A stretch of 64,000 nt of DNA from Celeribacter halophilus. GTDB lineage: Bacteria; Pseudomonadota; Alphaproteobacteria; Rhodobacterales; Rhodobacteraceae. The translations under genes and the position numbers were made by a program. The DNA lies in assembly GCF_900114135.1 (NCBI RefSeq), contig NZ_FORY01000001.1, forward strand, positions 242,609-306,608. Direction: 5' to 3'. Within the stretch, counting starts at the first letter, position 1. Every line of letters begins with the position of its first letter. Below, one piece after another: positions 47,131 to 56,137 of the stretch. Under the pieces are notes generated by a model, which saw only the letters and a program-made list of their open reading frames with translations, made no database searches and was not told where the DNA came from.

Positions 47131-47913
47131 ATGACGGAAGCTATGAAGGCAAAGATGCCGAAAATTGGATTGATCGCCGCGATTTGCGGAATTCTCGCCT
47201 TTCTGGCGCTGATGTGGATCGCGGGCTATTCAACCGGCGCATCCTTTATTGTCGGCGTTCTGGTGGCGTGCCTTGTCGCAATCCTTTTGTGGATCGGCTG
47301 GTATGAAGAAGACGCACCGGAGACGGTGGGCAAACCGGAAGCGGAAGTAAGTTCTGCCGGTCTGATGCAAACGACGGGCATTGGCGACGAGCCGGTATCT
47401 GCCGCTGACGAGATCGCACCGGAGCCTCATACGACCGACACCAAAGAGGTGCGTTCGGCGGCTGCGGCAGCGGCACCCGAGGCTGATCCGGTCGAAGAAG
47501 ATACGGCTGTTGATGTCGCGCCTGTTGACAAGGTTGCGGCTGAACCGGTTGTGACCGAAGAGGTCGAAGACACGGCGGCTGAAGAAGGCATCGTGACGGA
47601 GACGGTGGCGGAGGAAGCTGTTGCTCCGGAAGAAACGCCGGCGGTTTCCGCTTCGAAAGCCACAGGCGCACCGGATGATCTCAAGGCGATCAAAGGTGTC
47701 GGGCCGAAGATCGAGGCCCAGCTTCACGAGCGCGGGATCACGACCTATGCGCAGGTGGCGGCTTTGGGTAGCGACGACATTGAAACGCTGGGCGAGGCCA
47801 TCAAAGGTGCGTCGACAGCGCGGCTGACCAAATGGGTCGAACAGGCCAAAATCCTTGCCGCTGGCGGGGAAACGGAATTCTCGAAACGCGTCAAAGACGG
47901 TGACGTGTATTGA
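47131..47913 (+). CDS. Two-span membrane protein with HhH-like C-terminal module
   Basis: A 260-residue protein with two N-terminal membrane spans (IGLIAAICGILAFLALMWIA and ASFIVGVLVACLVAILLWIG), then about 120 residues of low-complexity acidic linker rich in Glu, Ala, Val, Pro and Thr, then a C-terminal module (about 182-260). That module begins DDLKAIKGVGPKIEAQLHER and ends [20 protein letters not shown]. It is homologous to the C-terminal module of NuoE encoded just upstream. CAGGAG precedes the ATG. Its membrane anchor would place the module on the cytoplasmic face near complex I if the spans form a hairpin with both ends inside (inference). No function is established. Confidence 0.85.
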   Translation: MTEAMKAKMPKIGLIAAICGILAFLALMWIAGYSTGASFIVGVLVACLVAILLWIGWYEEDAPETVGKPEAEVSSAGLMQTTGIGDEPVSAADEIAPEPHTTDTKEVRSAAAAAAPEADPVEEDTAVDVAPVDKVAAEPVVTEEVEDTAAEEGIVTETVAEEAVAPEETPAVSASKATGAPDDLKAIKGVGPKIEAQLHERGITTYAQVAALGSDDIETLGEAIKGASTARLTKWVEQAKILAAGGETEFSKRVKDGDVY

Positions 47914-47924
47914 GGGGAAAGAAC

Positions 47925-48146
47925 ATGGGTTCCGATAAGGACCGGCATGTGGCGAGGCAGGCGCGGATGGTCGCGATTGTTATTGCCGCGACAATGCTGG
48001 TCTGGATCGGGGTCCAATGGTTGGGCGGGCAACTCGGATTGCCAACGCGATACGCGTTCCTGTTTGACCTTGCGGCGCTCGCCGCCTTCGTGTGGGCGTT
48101 TGTGGTGATTTATCAGATTTGGCGCGCAGGGCGTCAGCAGGACTGA
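47925..48146 (+). CDS. DUF5337-like small membrane protein
   Basis: A 73-residue protein with two predicted membrane spans ([20 protein letters not shown] and [21 protein letters not shown]), a basic N-terminus ([12 protein letters not shown]) and a basic C-terminus (WRAGRQQD). The ATG at 47925 has GAGGGGAAA upstream; a TTG 15 bases earlier overlaps the previous stop and is less likely. I recall this type (DUF5337) from Rhodobacterales nuo clusters; the family name is from memory. It sits 13 bases before nuoF, so it is surely co-transcribed. Function unknown. Confidence 0.75.
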   Translation: MGSDKDRHVARQARMVAIVIAATMLVWIGVQWLGGQLGLPTRYAFLFDLAALAAFVWAFVVIYQIWRAGRQQD

Positions 48147-48159
48147 AGGGACAAGAGCG

Positions 48160-49458
48160 ATGCTCAAGGATCAGGATCGGATCTTTACCAACCTCTACGG
48201 TATGAATGACCGTAGCCTTGCGGGCGCCATGAAGCGCGGGCATTGGGACGGCACGGCAGGTATTCTCGCCAACGGGCGGGACTGGATCATTGACCAGATG
48301 AAAGCCTCCGGCCTGCGTGGTCGTGGCGGGGCGGGGTTCCCGACCGGTCTCAAATGGTCCTTCATGCCGAAAGAATCCGACGGGCGTCCGGCCTATCTGG
48401 TGATCAACGCCGATGAGTCCGAACCTGCGACCTGTAAAGACCGCGAAATCATGCGCCACGATCCGCACACCTTGATCGAAGGTGCGCTGATCGCCGGTTT
48501 CGCTATGGGGGCCTGTGCCGCCTATATCTACATTCGCGGCGAATATATTCGCGAGAGAGAAGCCCTTCAGGCCGCGATTGACGAGGCCTATGACGCCGGT
48601 CTCATCGGGCGCAATGCCTGCAAGTCCGGCTATGATTTCGACGTCTATCTGCACCACGGGGCAGGGGCCTATATCTGTGGTGAAGAAACAGCGCTCTTGG
48701 AAAGCCTTGAAGGCAAAAAGGGCATGCCGCGGATGAAACCGCCGTTTCCGGCGGGCGCGGGTCTCTATGGTTGCCCGACCACGGTGAACAACGTGGAATC
48801 CATTGCTGTTGTGGCGACGATCCTGCGGCGCGGGCCGGAATGGTTCGCCTCCTTCGGACGTCCGAACAACGCGGGCACCAAGCTTATGGCGCTTACCGGT
48901 CACGTAAATACGCCCTGTGTTTTCGAGGAAGAAATGTCGCTTTCCGTGCGCGAGATCATCGAGAAACACGGTGGCGGTATCCGCGGTGGCTGGGACAATC
49001 TGAAAGCTATCATTCCGGGCGGGGCCTCCTGTCCGGTGCTGCCGAAAGAAAAGCTCGAAGATGCGATCTTCGACTTTGACTGGATGCGGGAGAACCAATC
49101 CTCCTTCGGCACGGGCTGTATGATCGTCATGGACAATTCTGTGGACGTGGTCAAAGCCGTGTGGCGTCTGGCCTCGTTTTTCAAACATGAAAGCTGCGGG
49201 CAGTGCACGCCGTGCCGTGAAGGCACCGGCTGGATGATGCGTGTGATGGACCGTCTGGTGACGGGGGATGCGGAGATCGAAGAGATCGACATGCTTCTGG
49301 ACGTCACCAAACAGGTCGAAGGTCATACGATCTGTGCGCTTGGTGATGCGGCAGCCTGGCCGATCCAGGGTCTGATCCGTCACTTCCGCGATGACATCGA
49401 AGACCGTATCAAAGCCAAGAAAACCGGCCGTGTGACGGCAGCGTTTGCTGCCGAGTAA
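48160..49458 (+). CDS. nuoF: NADH-quinone oxidoreductase subunit F
   Basis: 51 kDa-type subunit that binds NADH and FMN and carries the N3 [4Fe-4S] cluster. 432 residues. The NADH/FMN glycine-rich stretch is [20 protein letters not shown], then [18 protein letters not shown] and [19 protein letters not shown]. The cluster ligands are in [12 protein letters not shown] and [15 protein letters not shown]. The gene is followed directly by a small zinc-ribbon ORF, with nuoG about 1.2 kb further on. Confidence 0.98.
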   Translation: MLKDQDRIFTNLYGMNDRSLAGAMKRGHWDGTAGILANGRDWIIDQMKASGLRGRGGAGFPTGLKWSFMPKESDGRPAYLVINADESEPATCKDREIMRHDPHTLIEGALIAGFAMGACAAYIYIRGEYIREREALQAAIDEAYDAGLIGRNACKSGYDFDVYLHHGAGAYICGEETALLESLEGKKGMPRMKPPFPAGAGLYGCPTTVNNVESIAVVATILRRGPEWFASFGRPNNAGTKLMALTGHVNTPCVFEEEMSLSVREIIEKHGGGIRGGWDNLKAIIPGGASCPVLPKEKLEDAIFDFDWMRENQSSFGTGCMIVMDNSVDVVKAVWRLASFFKHESCGQCTPCREGTGWMMRVMDRLVTGDAEIEEIDMLLDVTKQVEGHTICALGDAAAWPIQGLIRHFRDDIEDRIKAKKTGRVTAAFAAE

Positions 49459-49722
49459 ATGAGCCTGAGGAGGTTTCTACGTTATGATCCAATGCCACGC
49501 CCTCGCGACGGAAAATGCCCTTACTGCGGCCATGAAAATGGGCCGGGGTTCGGACATTACTGGTGCGAGAAATGTGGCAGATGGGTCAATGACGATCCAA
49601 CGGAAGTCCGGTTTTTTCTCGAAACATGGGGCGAAACGTTTCGGCGCTGGTTCGGCGCCATCCTCATCGCTGCAGTCGTGGTCGGTGTTGCCCTTCTCGT
49701 CGACCTCATTTTTAATTTGTAA
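49459..49722 (+). CDS. Small zinc-ribbon protein with C-terminal membrane anchor
   Basis: An 87-residue protein with a clear zinc ribbon, CPYCGHENGPGFGHYWCEKC, then a polar stretch (RWVNDDPTEVRFFLETWGE) and one membrane span (FGAILIAAVVVGVALLVDLIF). Its ATG abuts the nuoF stop, which fits translational reinitiation, but no ribosome-binding site precedes it; an internal ATG at 49492 would keep the ribbon intact. A strong AGGAGG (49468-49473) lies inside this frame and would instead suit an ATG at 49484 in another frame, whose 85-residue product has no recognisable features. The ribbon frame is favoured because of its domain and anchor. Function unknown. Confidence 0.65.
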   Translation: MSLRRFLRYDPMPRPRDGKCPYCGHENGPGFGHYWCEKCGRWVNDDPTEVRFFLETWGETFRRWFGAILIAAVVVGVALLVDLIFNL

Positions 49723-49908
49723 CGGAGCCGAGCTGTCGTGATTTCTACGGACACACATATCGCGGGTTTCAACATCGGGCGTTCAGGCGCTCTGATGGGG
49801 CGCGGGCCTGTGTCCGGTTGTATGACGGATAAAAAAGACCGACCGCATGAACGGAAGGTCACGAGACGACATGGGGACAGCAACCTTTCTGCAAAAGGGA
49901 ACCTGTCA

Positions 49909-50322
49909 ATGAAACTGGTTAAGACGATGCTTTTGAGCCTGTGCCTTGGCACATCAGCTCTGGCCGCTGCGGCAGATTTGCCGCCGCTTCGCGAGGTCAA
50001 GGAGATCGACCGGAATATGCTTTGGGCCGGTCTCGCGGTCGAAGTGGCGGATGAATGTCCGACGATTGACGTCAAGAAGCTGAAAGGTCTGTCCTTTCTC
50101 TGGGGCCTCAAGAACAAGGCCTCGGAAATGGGCTACAGCGACGACGAAATCCGCGCCTATGTCGAAAGCGACAGGGAAGAGGCGCGCATCCGTCGATTGG
50201 GCGAGGACTATGTGCGTCAGGCCGGCTTTGATCCGACCACGGCGGAGGGGCTTTGTGCCTTTGGCGAGGCGGAAATCAAGCGCGGTTCTGTGATCGGGTC
50301 TTTTCTGAGGAGCACAAAATGA
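49909..50322 (+). CDS. Secreted DUF5333-like protein, first of tandem pair
   Basis: A 137-residue exported protein. The start at 49909 gives the signal peptide MKLVKTMLLSLCLGTSALAA; the ORF extends upstream to 49738 but that part is implausible. The mature domain is mostly helical with two conserved cysteines, one in ADECPTID and one in GLCAFGEAEIKRGS, likely a disulfide. It shares the pattern CP...GYS/AxxEI...xCAFGxA...R with the next gene product, so the two are tandem paralogues; stops and starts overlap by ATGA. The family name (DUF5333) is from memory and unverified. Encoded inside the nuo operon, so a periplasmic partner of complex I is conceivable. Confidence 0.75.
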   Translation: MKLVKTMLLSLCLGTSALAAAADLPPLREVKEIDRNMLWAGLAVEVADECPTIDVKKLKGLSFLWGLKNKASEMGYSDDEIRAYVESDREEARIRRLGEDYVRQAGFDPTTAEGLCAFGEAEIKRGSVIGSFLRSTK

Positions 50323-50714
50323 TCCGCCAGATGACATATGCGGGCCTGATGGCCTTGATGGCGAGCCCTGTGATGGCGCAAAGCATCACGGAAGATGCGG
50401 AGATCACCTCCGTTCTCGTGGACAATATGATCGTCACAGAACTGACGACGATCTGCCCCTCTTTGTCGGCCCGCACGGCGCGGGTGAACAAACAGGCCAA
50501 AGCGATGATGGAAACCATCACCGCCAAGGGCTACGGGGCCGAAGAGATACAAACGCTGCAAGATCCGGCATTTCTTGCCACGCTTGCAGAGAAATCGGAA
50601 AGCTTCTTTGCCGCGAACGGCATTGAAAAACGGGATACGGAGGCGATGTGCGCCTTCGGCAAAGCGCAGGTTGCGAAGCGGACCCCGCTGGGCAAGCTCA
50701 TGAAGAACAGGTGA
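50319..50714 (+). CDS. Secreted DUF5333-like protein, second of tandem pair
   Basis: A 131-residue exported protein with signal peptide MIRQMTYAGLMALMASPVMA (cleavage after MAQ or just before). The ATG at 50319 has GAGGAG upstream and overlaps the previous stop. Mature features parallel its neighbour: ICPSLSARTARVN, GYGAEEIQTL, and MCAFGKAQVAKRTPLGKLM near the end, with one cysteine in each conserved block. nuoG starts six bases after its stop. Function unknown. Confidence 0.75.
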   Translation: MIRQMTYAGLMALMASPVMAQSITEDAEITSVLVDNMIVTELTTICPSLSARTARVNKQAKAMMETITAKGYGAEEIQTLQDPAFLATLAEKSESFFAANGIEKRDTEAMCAFGKAQVAKRTPLGKLMKNR

Positions 50715-50720
50715 TGCAGA

Positions 50721-52739
50721 ATGGCAGACAAGCGCAAAATCATCATTGACGGGACCGAGATCGAAGTCGATCCGGCTATGACGATCCTTCAGGCCTGTGA
50801 AGAGGCCGGGATCGAAGTGCCGCGGTTCTGCTATCACGAACGGCTGTCCATTGCGGGCAACTGCCGCATGTGTCTGGTCGAGGTTGTGGGCGGTCCGCCG
50901 AAACCTGCGGCAAGCTGTGCGATGCAGGTCAAGGACATGCGTCCGGGGCCGGAAGGTGCGCCGCCGGTGGTGAAAACCAATTCGCCGATGGTGAAGAAAG
51001 CCCGCGAAGGGGTGATGGAGTTCCTGCTCATCAACCACCCGCTCGACTGCCCGATCTGTGATCAGGGGGGCGAATGTGACCTGCAAGATCAGGCGGTGGC
51101 TTACGGTGTGGACTTCTCGCGCTACCGTGAACCCAAACGCGCGACCGAGGAGCTGAACCTCGGCCCGCTCGTCAGTACCGCGATGACCCGCTGTATTTCC
51201 TGCACCCGCTGCGTGCGCTTCACGACCGAGGTCGCGGGCATCACCCAGATGGGCCAGACAGGCCGTGGCGAGGACAGCGAGATCACCAGCTATCTGAACG
51301 AGACGCTGGCCTCCAACCTTCAGGGCAACATCATTGACCTGTGTCCGGTGGGCGCGCTGACCTCGAAACCCTATGCTTTCACCGCGCGTCCTTGGGAATT
51401 GACCAAGACCGAGACCATCGACGTGATGGACGCGCTTGGCTCCAACATTCGTGTGGACACCAAGGGCCGTGAAGTGATGCGCATTCTGCCGCGCAACCAT
51501 GATGGCGTGAACGAGGAATGGATTTCCGACAAGACCCGTTTCATCTGGGACGGTCTCAAACGCCAGCGTATCGACACGCCCTACATCCGTAAGAATGGCA
51601 AGTTGACCAAAGCGACATGGGCTGAAGCCCTCGCTGCCGCAGCCAATGCCATGAAGGGCAAGAAAGTCGCGGGCATCGTGGGCGATCTGGCCCCTGTCGA
51701 AGCGGTTTACGCTTTGAAAGGTCTCGTCGAAGGGCTTGGCGGCCATGTGGAATGTCGTGTGGACGGTGCGAAACTGCCAATCGGCAACCGTGGCGTTTAT
51801 GCTGGCACGGCGAAGATCGAAGATATTGATGACGCGAAATTCATCCAGATGATCGGCACCAACCCGCGCGACGAAGCGCCGGTGCTGAATGCACGTATCC
51901 GCAAGGCTTGGGTGAAAGGTGCCGAGGTCGGGCTGGTCGGCGAGGCGGTCGATCTGACCTATGGTTACACCCATGTGGGCACGGATCGCGCGGCGCTCGA
52001 AAGCCTGTTGAACAAGGACTATGGTGCGGTTGTCGATCAGCCCTCCATCGTCATCGTCGGCGCAGGTGCAATCAACGAGGCCGATGGCGAAGCGGTTCTG
52101 GCTGCGGCGCAAAAGCTTTGCGAGGCCACCGGCTCGAAACTCATGGTGCTGCACACCGCAGCAAGCCGTGTCGGGGCGATGGATGTCAATGCTGTGACCG
52201 AAGGCGGTCTTGATGCGGCGACGAATGGTGCGGAGGTGATCTACAACCTCGGCGCGGATGAAGTCGAAATCGCTGATGGTCCTTTCGTGATCTACCAAGG
52301 CTCGCATGGCGATCTGGGCGCACATCGTGCCGATGTGGTCCTGCCCGGAGCGGCCTATACCGAAGAAACCGGCCTGTTCGTCAATCTCGAAGGGCGTCCG
52401 CAACTGGCGCTTCGTGCGGCTTTCCCGCCGGGTGAGGCGAAAGAGAACTGGGCGATCCTGCGTGCTCTTTCGAGCGAAGTGGGCGCAACGCTGCCTTACG
52501 ACTCGCTGGCGCAACTGCGTAATGCCCTGATCGAAGACGTGCCGCATCTGGCACAGATCGACTCGGTGCCGGAAAACGAGGTGGTGGCACTTCCGGAGAA
52601 ACCGCTGGGCAAGGCGACTTTCCGCAACGCGGTGAAGGATTTCTATCTGACAAACCCGATTGCGCGTTCCTCCGTGCTGATGGCGGAACTCTCCGCTATG
52701 GCCAAGGCGCGCAAAGAGACACCGGTGGCTGCCGAGTGA
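50721..52739 (+). CDS. nuoG: NADH-quinone oxidoreductase subunit G
   Basis: 75 kDa-type subunit of the electron-input module. 672 residues, of the shorter alphaproteobacterial/mitochondrial type. Iron-sulfur ligands occur in order: [2Fe-2S] in [20 protein letters not shown], the His/Cys-ligated cluster in [18 protein letters not shown], and a [4Fe-4S] set in [12 protein letters not shown] with [15 protein letters not shown]. The C-terminal molybdopterin-oxidoreductase-like part has lost cofactor function in this family. The gene overlaps the lipoprotein gene at its end. Confidence 0.98.
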   Translation: MADKRKIIIDGTEIEVDPAMTILQACEEAGIEVPRFCYHERLSIAGNCRMCLVEVVGGPPKPAASCAMQVKDMRPGPEGAPPVVKTNSPMVKKAREGVMEFLLINHPLDCPICDQGGECDLQDQAVAYGVDFSRYREPKRATEELNLGPLVSTAMTRCISCTRCVRFTTEVAGITQMGQTGRGEDSEITSYLNETLASNLQGNIIDLCPVGALTSKPYAFTARPWELTKTETIDVMDALGSNIRVDTKGREVMRILPRNHDGVNEEWISDKTRFIWDGLKRQRIDTPYIRKNGKLTKATWAEALAAAANAMKGKKVAGIVGDLAPVEAVYALKGLVEGLGGHVECRVDGAKLPIGNRGVYAGTAKIEDIDDAKFIQMIGTNPRDEAPVLNARIRKAWVKGAEVGLVGEAVDLTYGYTHVGTDRAALESLLNKDYGAVVDQPSIVIVGAGAINEADGEAVLAAAQKLCEATGSKLMVLHTAASRVGAMDVNAVTEGGLDAATNGAEVIYNLGADEVEIADGPFVIYQGSHGDLGAHRADVVLPGAAYTEETGLFVNLEGRPQLALRAAFPPGEAKENWAILRALSSEVGATLPYDSLAQLRNALIEDVPHLAQIDSVPENEVVALPEKPLGKATFRNAVKDFYLTNPIARSSVLMAELSAMAKARKETPVAAE

Positions 52740-53161
52740 TGACGGGGCGCGCCACATATCCTGCCGGTCTGGTGCTTGGGCTTCTGGCGGCGGTTCAGCT
52801 TTCGGGCTGTGCTGTTGCTGCGCCCGAGGCCGAGGCGGGGCGTATGGCGGGGCAAACCGAATATCTCGGTGTGGAGACCCGTCTTCTGGACGGTGATCTG
52901 GTGAATTTCTTCGTTTCCGCCAAAGGCGACGAGGCAAAAAAGGACGTGGTGGCCTATGCAGATTGTGCCGCCGCGCAATATGCGCTGATCCGGGGTTTCG
53001 GATTTGCGCGACATGTGCGGACAAATGTTGCACATGAGGCTGGAATTTGGCGCGCGGATGCTGTTTACACCATCTCGCCAGCGCTTCCCGAAGGTTTGCG
53101 CAAGCTCGACGCAGAAGTCGTCGTCGCAAACTGTCGGGATAACGGAATACCGACGGTGTGA
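52739..53161 (+). CDS. Putative lipoprotein in the nuo operon
   Basis: A 140-residue protein beginning with a type II signal sequence: TYPAGLVLGLLAAVQLSGC, with lipobox LSGC, so the mature N-terminal cysteine would be lipidated and membrane-tethered in the periplasm. The mature part has two further cysteines (YADCAAAQ and VVANCRDNG), probably disulfide-linked, and an alpha/beta-like body. The start is ATG 52739, sharing a base with the nuoG stop (TGATG), or the adjacent GTG at 52736. nuoH follows 11 bases later. I do not recognise the family. Confidence 0.75.
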   Translation: MTGRATYPAGLVLGLLAAVQLSGCAVAAPEAEAGRMAGQTEYLGVETRLLDGDLVNFFVSAKGDEAKKDVVAYADCAAAQYALIRGFGFARHVRTNVAHEAGIWRADAVYTISPALPEGLRKLDAEVVVANCRDNGIPTV

Positions 53162-53172
53162 AAGGCTGAAAA

Positions 53173-54210
53173 ATGGTCGAATTTTTCACGACAACTAACT
53201 TGGGGATCTTTCTGCTCACGCTCGGGCAGATTTTGCTGGTCCTCGTGCCGCTCTTCGTGGCGCTCGCCTTCCTGATGTATGGCGACCGTAAGATCTGGGC
53301 CGCGGTCCAGATGCGTAAAGGCCCCAACATCGTGGGCGTTTTCGGCCTGTTGCAGTCTTTTGCGGACTTCATCAAATACCTCGTGAAAGAGGTGGTCGTA
53401 CCGGCAGGGGCGGACAAGTTCGTCTTCTACCTCGCGCCGATGATTACCTTTATCACGGCGGCTATCGCATGGGCGGTGATCCCGTGGAATGACGGCTGGG
53501 TCATCGCAGACATCAATGTGGCAATCCTCTACATCTTCGCAGTCTCCTCGCTTGAGGTTTACGGCGTCATCATGGGAGGCTGGGCGTCCAACTCGAAATA
53601 TCCGTTTCTGGGTTCGCTGCGCTCTGCCGCACAGATGATTTCCTACGAGGTCTCCATCGGGCTCATCATCATCGGTGTCGTGCTCTCGTCGGGTTCTATG
53701 AACTTCGGTGACATCGTCGCGGCGCAAGATGGGGCAGGGATCTTCAGCTGGTACTGGCTGCCGCACTTCCCGATGGTCTTCTTGTTCTTTGTCTCGGCTC
53801 TGGCGGAAACCAACCGCCCGCCGTTCGACTTGCCCGAAGCGGAATCGGAACTCGTTGCTGGCTATCAGGTGGAATATTCCTCCACACCGTTTCTGTTGTT
53901 CATGATGGGCGAGTTGATGGCGGTGGTGCTGATGTGTGCCCTCGTGTCGATCCTGTTCTTTGGCGGCTGGAACTCGCCGGTCGAATTCCTGCCCGATGGT
54001 ATCCTGTGGCTGATCCTCAAGATGCTGATCGCCTTCTTTATCTTCTCGATGGTGAAAGCCATTGTCCCGCGTTACCGCTACGACCAGTTGATGCGCATTG
54101 GCTGGAAAGTCTTCCTGCCGCTGTCGCTGGGCTGGGTCGTTCTGGTCGCATTTTTTGCTCAATACGGTGCGTTCTGGGGAACCTATGCGCGCTGGACGGT
54201 AGGAGGCTAA
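53173..54210 (+). CDS. nuoH: NADH-quinone oxidoreductase subunit H
   Basis: Membrane subunit next to the quinone entry channel, 345 residues, about eight spans. Conserved loops: [54 protein letters not shown] and the acidic loop [20 protein letters not shown] leading to EYSS. These charged residues couple quinone reduction to proton transport in the family. The start has AAGGCTG upstream and the end is three bases before nuoI. Confidence 0.98.
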   Translation: MVEFFTTTNLGIFLLTLGQILLVLVPLFVALAFLMYGDRKIWAAVQMRKGPNIVGVFGLLQSFADFIKYLVKEVVVPAGADKFVFYLAPMITFITAAIAWAVIPWNDGWVIADINVAILYIFAVSSLEVYGVIMGGWASNSKYPFLGSLRSAAQMISYEVSIGLIIIGVVLSSGSMNFGDIVAAQDGAGIFSWYWLPHFPMVFLFFVSALAETNRPPFDLPEAESELVAGYQVEYSSTPFLLFMMGELMAVVLMCALVSILFFGGWNSPVEFLPDGILWLILKMLIAFFIFSMVKAIVPRYRYDQLMRIGWKVFLPLSLGWVVLVAFFAQYGAFWGTYARWTVGG

Positions 54211-54213
54211 CCC

Positions 54214-54705
54214 ATGGCTCTCGATTACACCCGCGCCGCCAAGTATTTCCTGATGATGGACATCTGGGCCGGCTTCAAAATCGGACTGCGGTATTTCTTC
54301 GCCCCCAAAGCGACGATCAACTACCCGCATGAAAAAGGCCCGCTCAGCCCGCGGTTCCGCGGCGAACATGCGTTGCGCCGCTATCCCAACGGCGAAGAGC
54401 GCTGCATCGCGTGTAAATTGTGCGAGGCGATCTGCCCTGCACAGGCCATCACCATTGATGCCGAGCCGCGCGAAGACGGATCACGGCGCACCACGCGCTA
54501 CGACATCGACATGACCAAATGCATCTACTGCGGTTTCTGTCAGGAAGCCTGCCCTGTGGATGCCATTGTCGAAGGCCCGAATTTCGAATTCTCTACCGAA
54601 ACCCGTGAAGAACTGTTCTATGACAAGGATAAACTCCTTGAGAACGGTGCGATCTGGGAGGCGGAGATTGCCCGCAACCTCGAACTGGATGCGCCTTACC
54701 GCTAA
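54214..54705 (+). CDS. nuoI: NADH-quinone oxidoreductase subunit I
   Basis: 23 kDa-type subunit carrying two [4Fe-4S] clusters (N6a, N6b) in the connection to the membrane arm. 163 residues. The two ferredoxin-type motifs are [12 protein letters not shown] and [12 protein letters not shown]. An amphipathic N-terminal helix ([19 protein letters not shown]) sits on the membrane surface. AGGAGG precedes the ATG. It is followed by an unrelated carboxymuconolactone-decarboxylase-like gene instead of nuoJ. Confidence 0.98.
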   Translation: MALDYTRAAKYFLMMDIWAGFKIGLRYFFAPKATINYPHEKGPLSPRFRGEHALRRYPNGEERCIACKLCEAICPAQAITIDAEPREDGSRRTTRYDIDMTKCIYCGFCQEACPVDAIVEGPNFEFSTETREELFYDKDKLLENGAIWEAEIARNLELDAPYR

Positions 54706-54720
54706 GAGTTGGACCCCTTT

Positions 54721-55128
54721 ATGAACGATTTCACCAAACTTTTCGCTGAGATGATCGAGCAGAGCCAGAAAATGGCGGCGTCGATAAATCCGGCGCTGGA
54801 GAATTTCCAGATGCCGGCTCTCGACAAGTTGTTCCCGACCATGTCGCGCGAACAGATTGAGATGTTCTGGGGCAATACGTTCAACAAGGACGGGTTGGAC
54901 GCGAAAACGCGGTTGTTGGTTGTTCTGGCCGGACAAACGGTTTTGGGGGCACAGGCCGCCGCGCCATTCAAAATGACGGTCCGCCACGCCATAGAGGCGG
55001 GGGCCACACAACAAGAGATCGCGGAAGTGATCTATCAAATGTCAATGCTGGGCGGGGTTCCGGCAATGTCGAAGGCACTGGAGCTGGCGCAAGACGTCTT
55101 CTCCGAGACGCAGGAGGGCAGTGAATGA
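54721..55128 (+). CDS. Carboxymuconolactone decarboxylase-like protein in nuo operon
   Basis: A 135-residue all-helical protein of the CMD/AhpD superfamily. The region [20 protein letters not shown] to [27 protein letters not shown] is the family core. AhpD-type members use a redox CxxC, but this protein has no cysteine at all, so it cannot be a peroxidase of that kind. The ATG at 54721 gives [16 protein letters not shown], after which a phasin-like amphipathic stretch ([20 protein letters not shown]) precedes the core. It overlaps nuoJ by ATGA. Its function in the operon is unknown. Confidence 0.82.
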   Translation: MNDFTKLFAEMIEQSQKMAASINPALENFQMPALDKLFPTMSREQIEMFWGNTFNKDGLDAKTRLLVVLAGQTVLGAQAAAPFKMTVRHAIEAGATQQEIAEVIYQMSMLGGVPAMSKALELAQDVFSETQEGSE

Positions 55129-55739
55129 CTGTCGCAGATTACGCATTTTACCTTTTCGCCATCGTGATGCTGGTGGCCGGGGTGTTCACGGTCGTATCCC
55201 GGAACCCCGTGCATTCCGTCCTCTGGCTGATCGTCACATTCCTGACAGCATCGGGGCTTTTCGTGCTTCTGGGCGCGGAATTCGTCGCGATGCTTCTGGT
55301 CATTGTTTATGTCGGCGCTGTCATGGTCCTGTTCCTCTTCGTGGTCATGATGCTCGATGTGGATTTTGCCGAGTTGAAAGCGGGGATGGCACAATACCTG
55401 CCATTCGGCCTGCTGATCGGTGTGGTTCTGCTGTTGCAGATGGGCTTTGCCTTTGGCGACTGGAGTTCTGCCGAGGGGGCCGAGGCGCTGCGTCGCTCTA
55501 TCACGCCGGATGCCGCCGAGGTGCATAACACCGCTGCTCTGGGGCAGTTGATGTATGACGACTACCTGATGCTGTTCCAACTGGCGGGGCTGGTGCTTCT
55601 GGTCGCGATGATCGGGGCGATTGTCCTGACGCTGCGCCACCGTTCGGATGTCAAACGCCAGAACGTGCTCCAGCAGATGTATCGCAAGCCCGAAGACTCC
55701 TTCGAAATGAAGGACGTGAAACCGGGGCAGGGGCTTTAA
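55125..55739 (+). CDS. nuoJ: NADH-quinone oxidoreductase subunit J
   Basis: Membrane-arm subunit, 204 residues with five predicted spans. Typical elements: [49 protein letters not shown], the latter containing the helix known to form a pi-bulge, and [19 protein letters not shown] hydrophilic C-terminal tail follows ([20 protein letters not shown]). The ATG overlaps the preceding gene stop (ATGA). An 86-base gap with a hairpin separates it from nuoK. Confidence 0.97.
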   Translation: MTVADYAFYLFAIVMLVAGVFTVVSRNPVHSVLWLIVTFLTASGLFVLLGAEFVAMLLVIVYVGAVMVLFLFVVMMLDVDFAELKAGMAQYLPFGLLIGVVLLLQMGFAFGDWSSAEGAEALRRSITPDAAEVHNTAALGQLMYDDYLMLFQLAGLVLLVAMIGAIVLTLRHRSDVKRQNVLQQMYRKPEDSFEMKDVKPGQGL

Positions 55740-55752
55740 GCCTTCGAATGAG

Positions 55753-55775
55753 CGGGGCGCGCAGAGTTTGCCCCG
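55753..55775 (+). other. Hairpin in the nuoJ-nuoK gap
   Basis: CGGGGC and GCCCCG arms with an 11-base loop, inside the operon's 86-base nuoJ-nuoK gap. There is no T run; an RNA-processing or stabilising role is possible. Confidence 0.35.
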
Positions 55776-55825
55776 TTACCTAAGGCCGCGACAAGGCGGC
55801 GAGAGAGAAAGAACTGAGGGACGAC

Positions 55826-56131
55826 ATGGTCGGACTTGAACATTACCTGACAGTGGCCGCGGCGCTGTTTGTCATCGGCATCTTCGGGCTCTTTTTGAAC
55901 CGGAAGAACATCATCATCATCCTGATGTCGATCGAGATGATCCTGCTGTCGGTCAATATCAACCTTGTCGCCTTCTCCTCCTTTATGGGGGATTTGACGG
56001 GACAGATTTTCACGATGCTGGTGCTTACCGTGGCCGCAGCAGAGGCCGCCATCGGGCTGGCCATTCTCGTGAGCTTCTTCCGCAACCGCGGCACGATCGA
56101 CGTCGAAGACGTCAACGTGATGAAAGGGTAA
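55826..56131 (+). CDS. nuoK: NADH-quinone oxidoreductase subunit K
   Basis: Smallest antiporter-like membrane subunit (MrpC homologue), 101 residues, three spans. Conserved glutamates lie in the second and third spans ([17 protein letters not shown] and [17 protein letters not shown]), both implicated in proton transfer. CTGAGGG precedes the ATG. Confidence 0.98.
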   Translation: MVGLEHYLTVAAALFVIGIFGLFLNRKNIIIILMSIEMILLSVNINLVAFSSFMGDLTGQIFTMLVLTVAAAEAAIGLAILVSFFRNRGTIDVEDVNVMKG

Positions 56132-56137
56132 CTGGCT

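Noticed and set aside
49723-49908. 186-base spacer inside the nuo operon, considered for an internal promoter or small RNA
   Set aside because: A loose GACC/GGTC pairing near 49840 is too weak, and no good -35/-10 pair is seen. Upstream codons of the DUF5333-like ORF here look non-coding.
50217-53417. A 1066-codon ORF antisense to nuoG and neighbours
   Set aside because: Shadow of nuoG; spans several real genes, low-complexity and without motifs.
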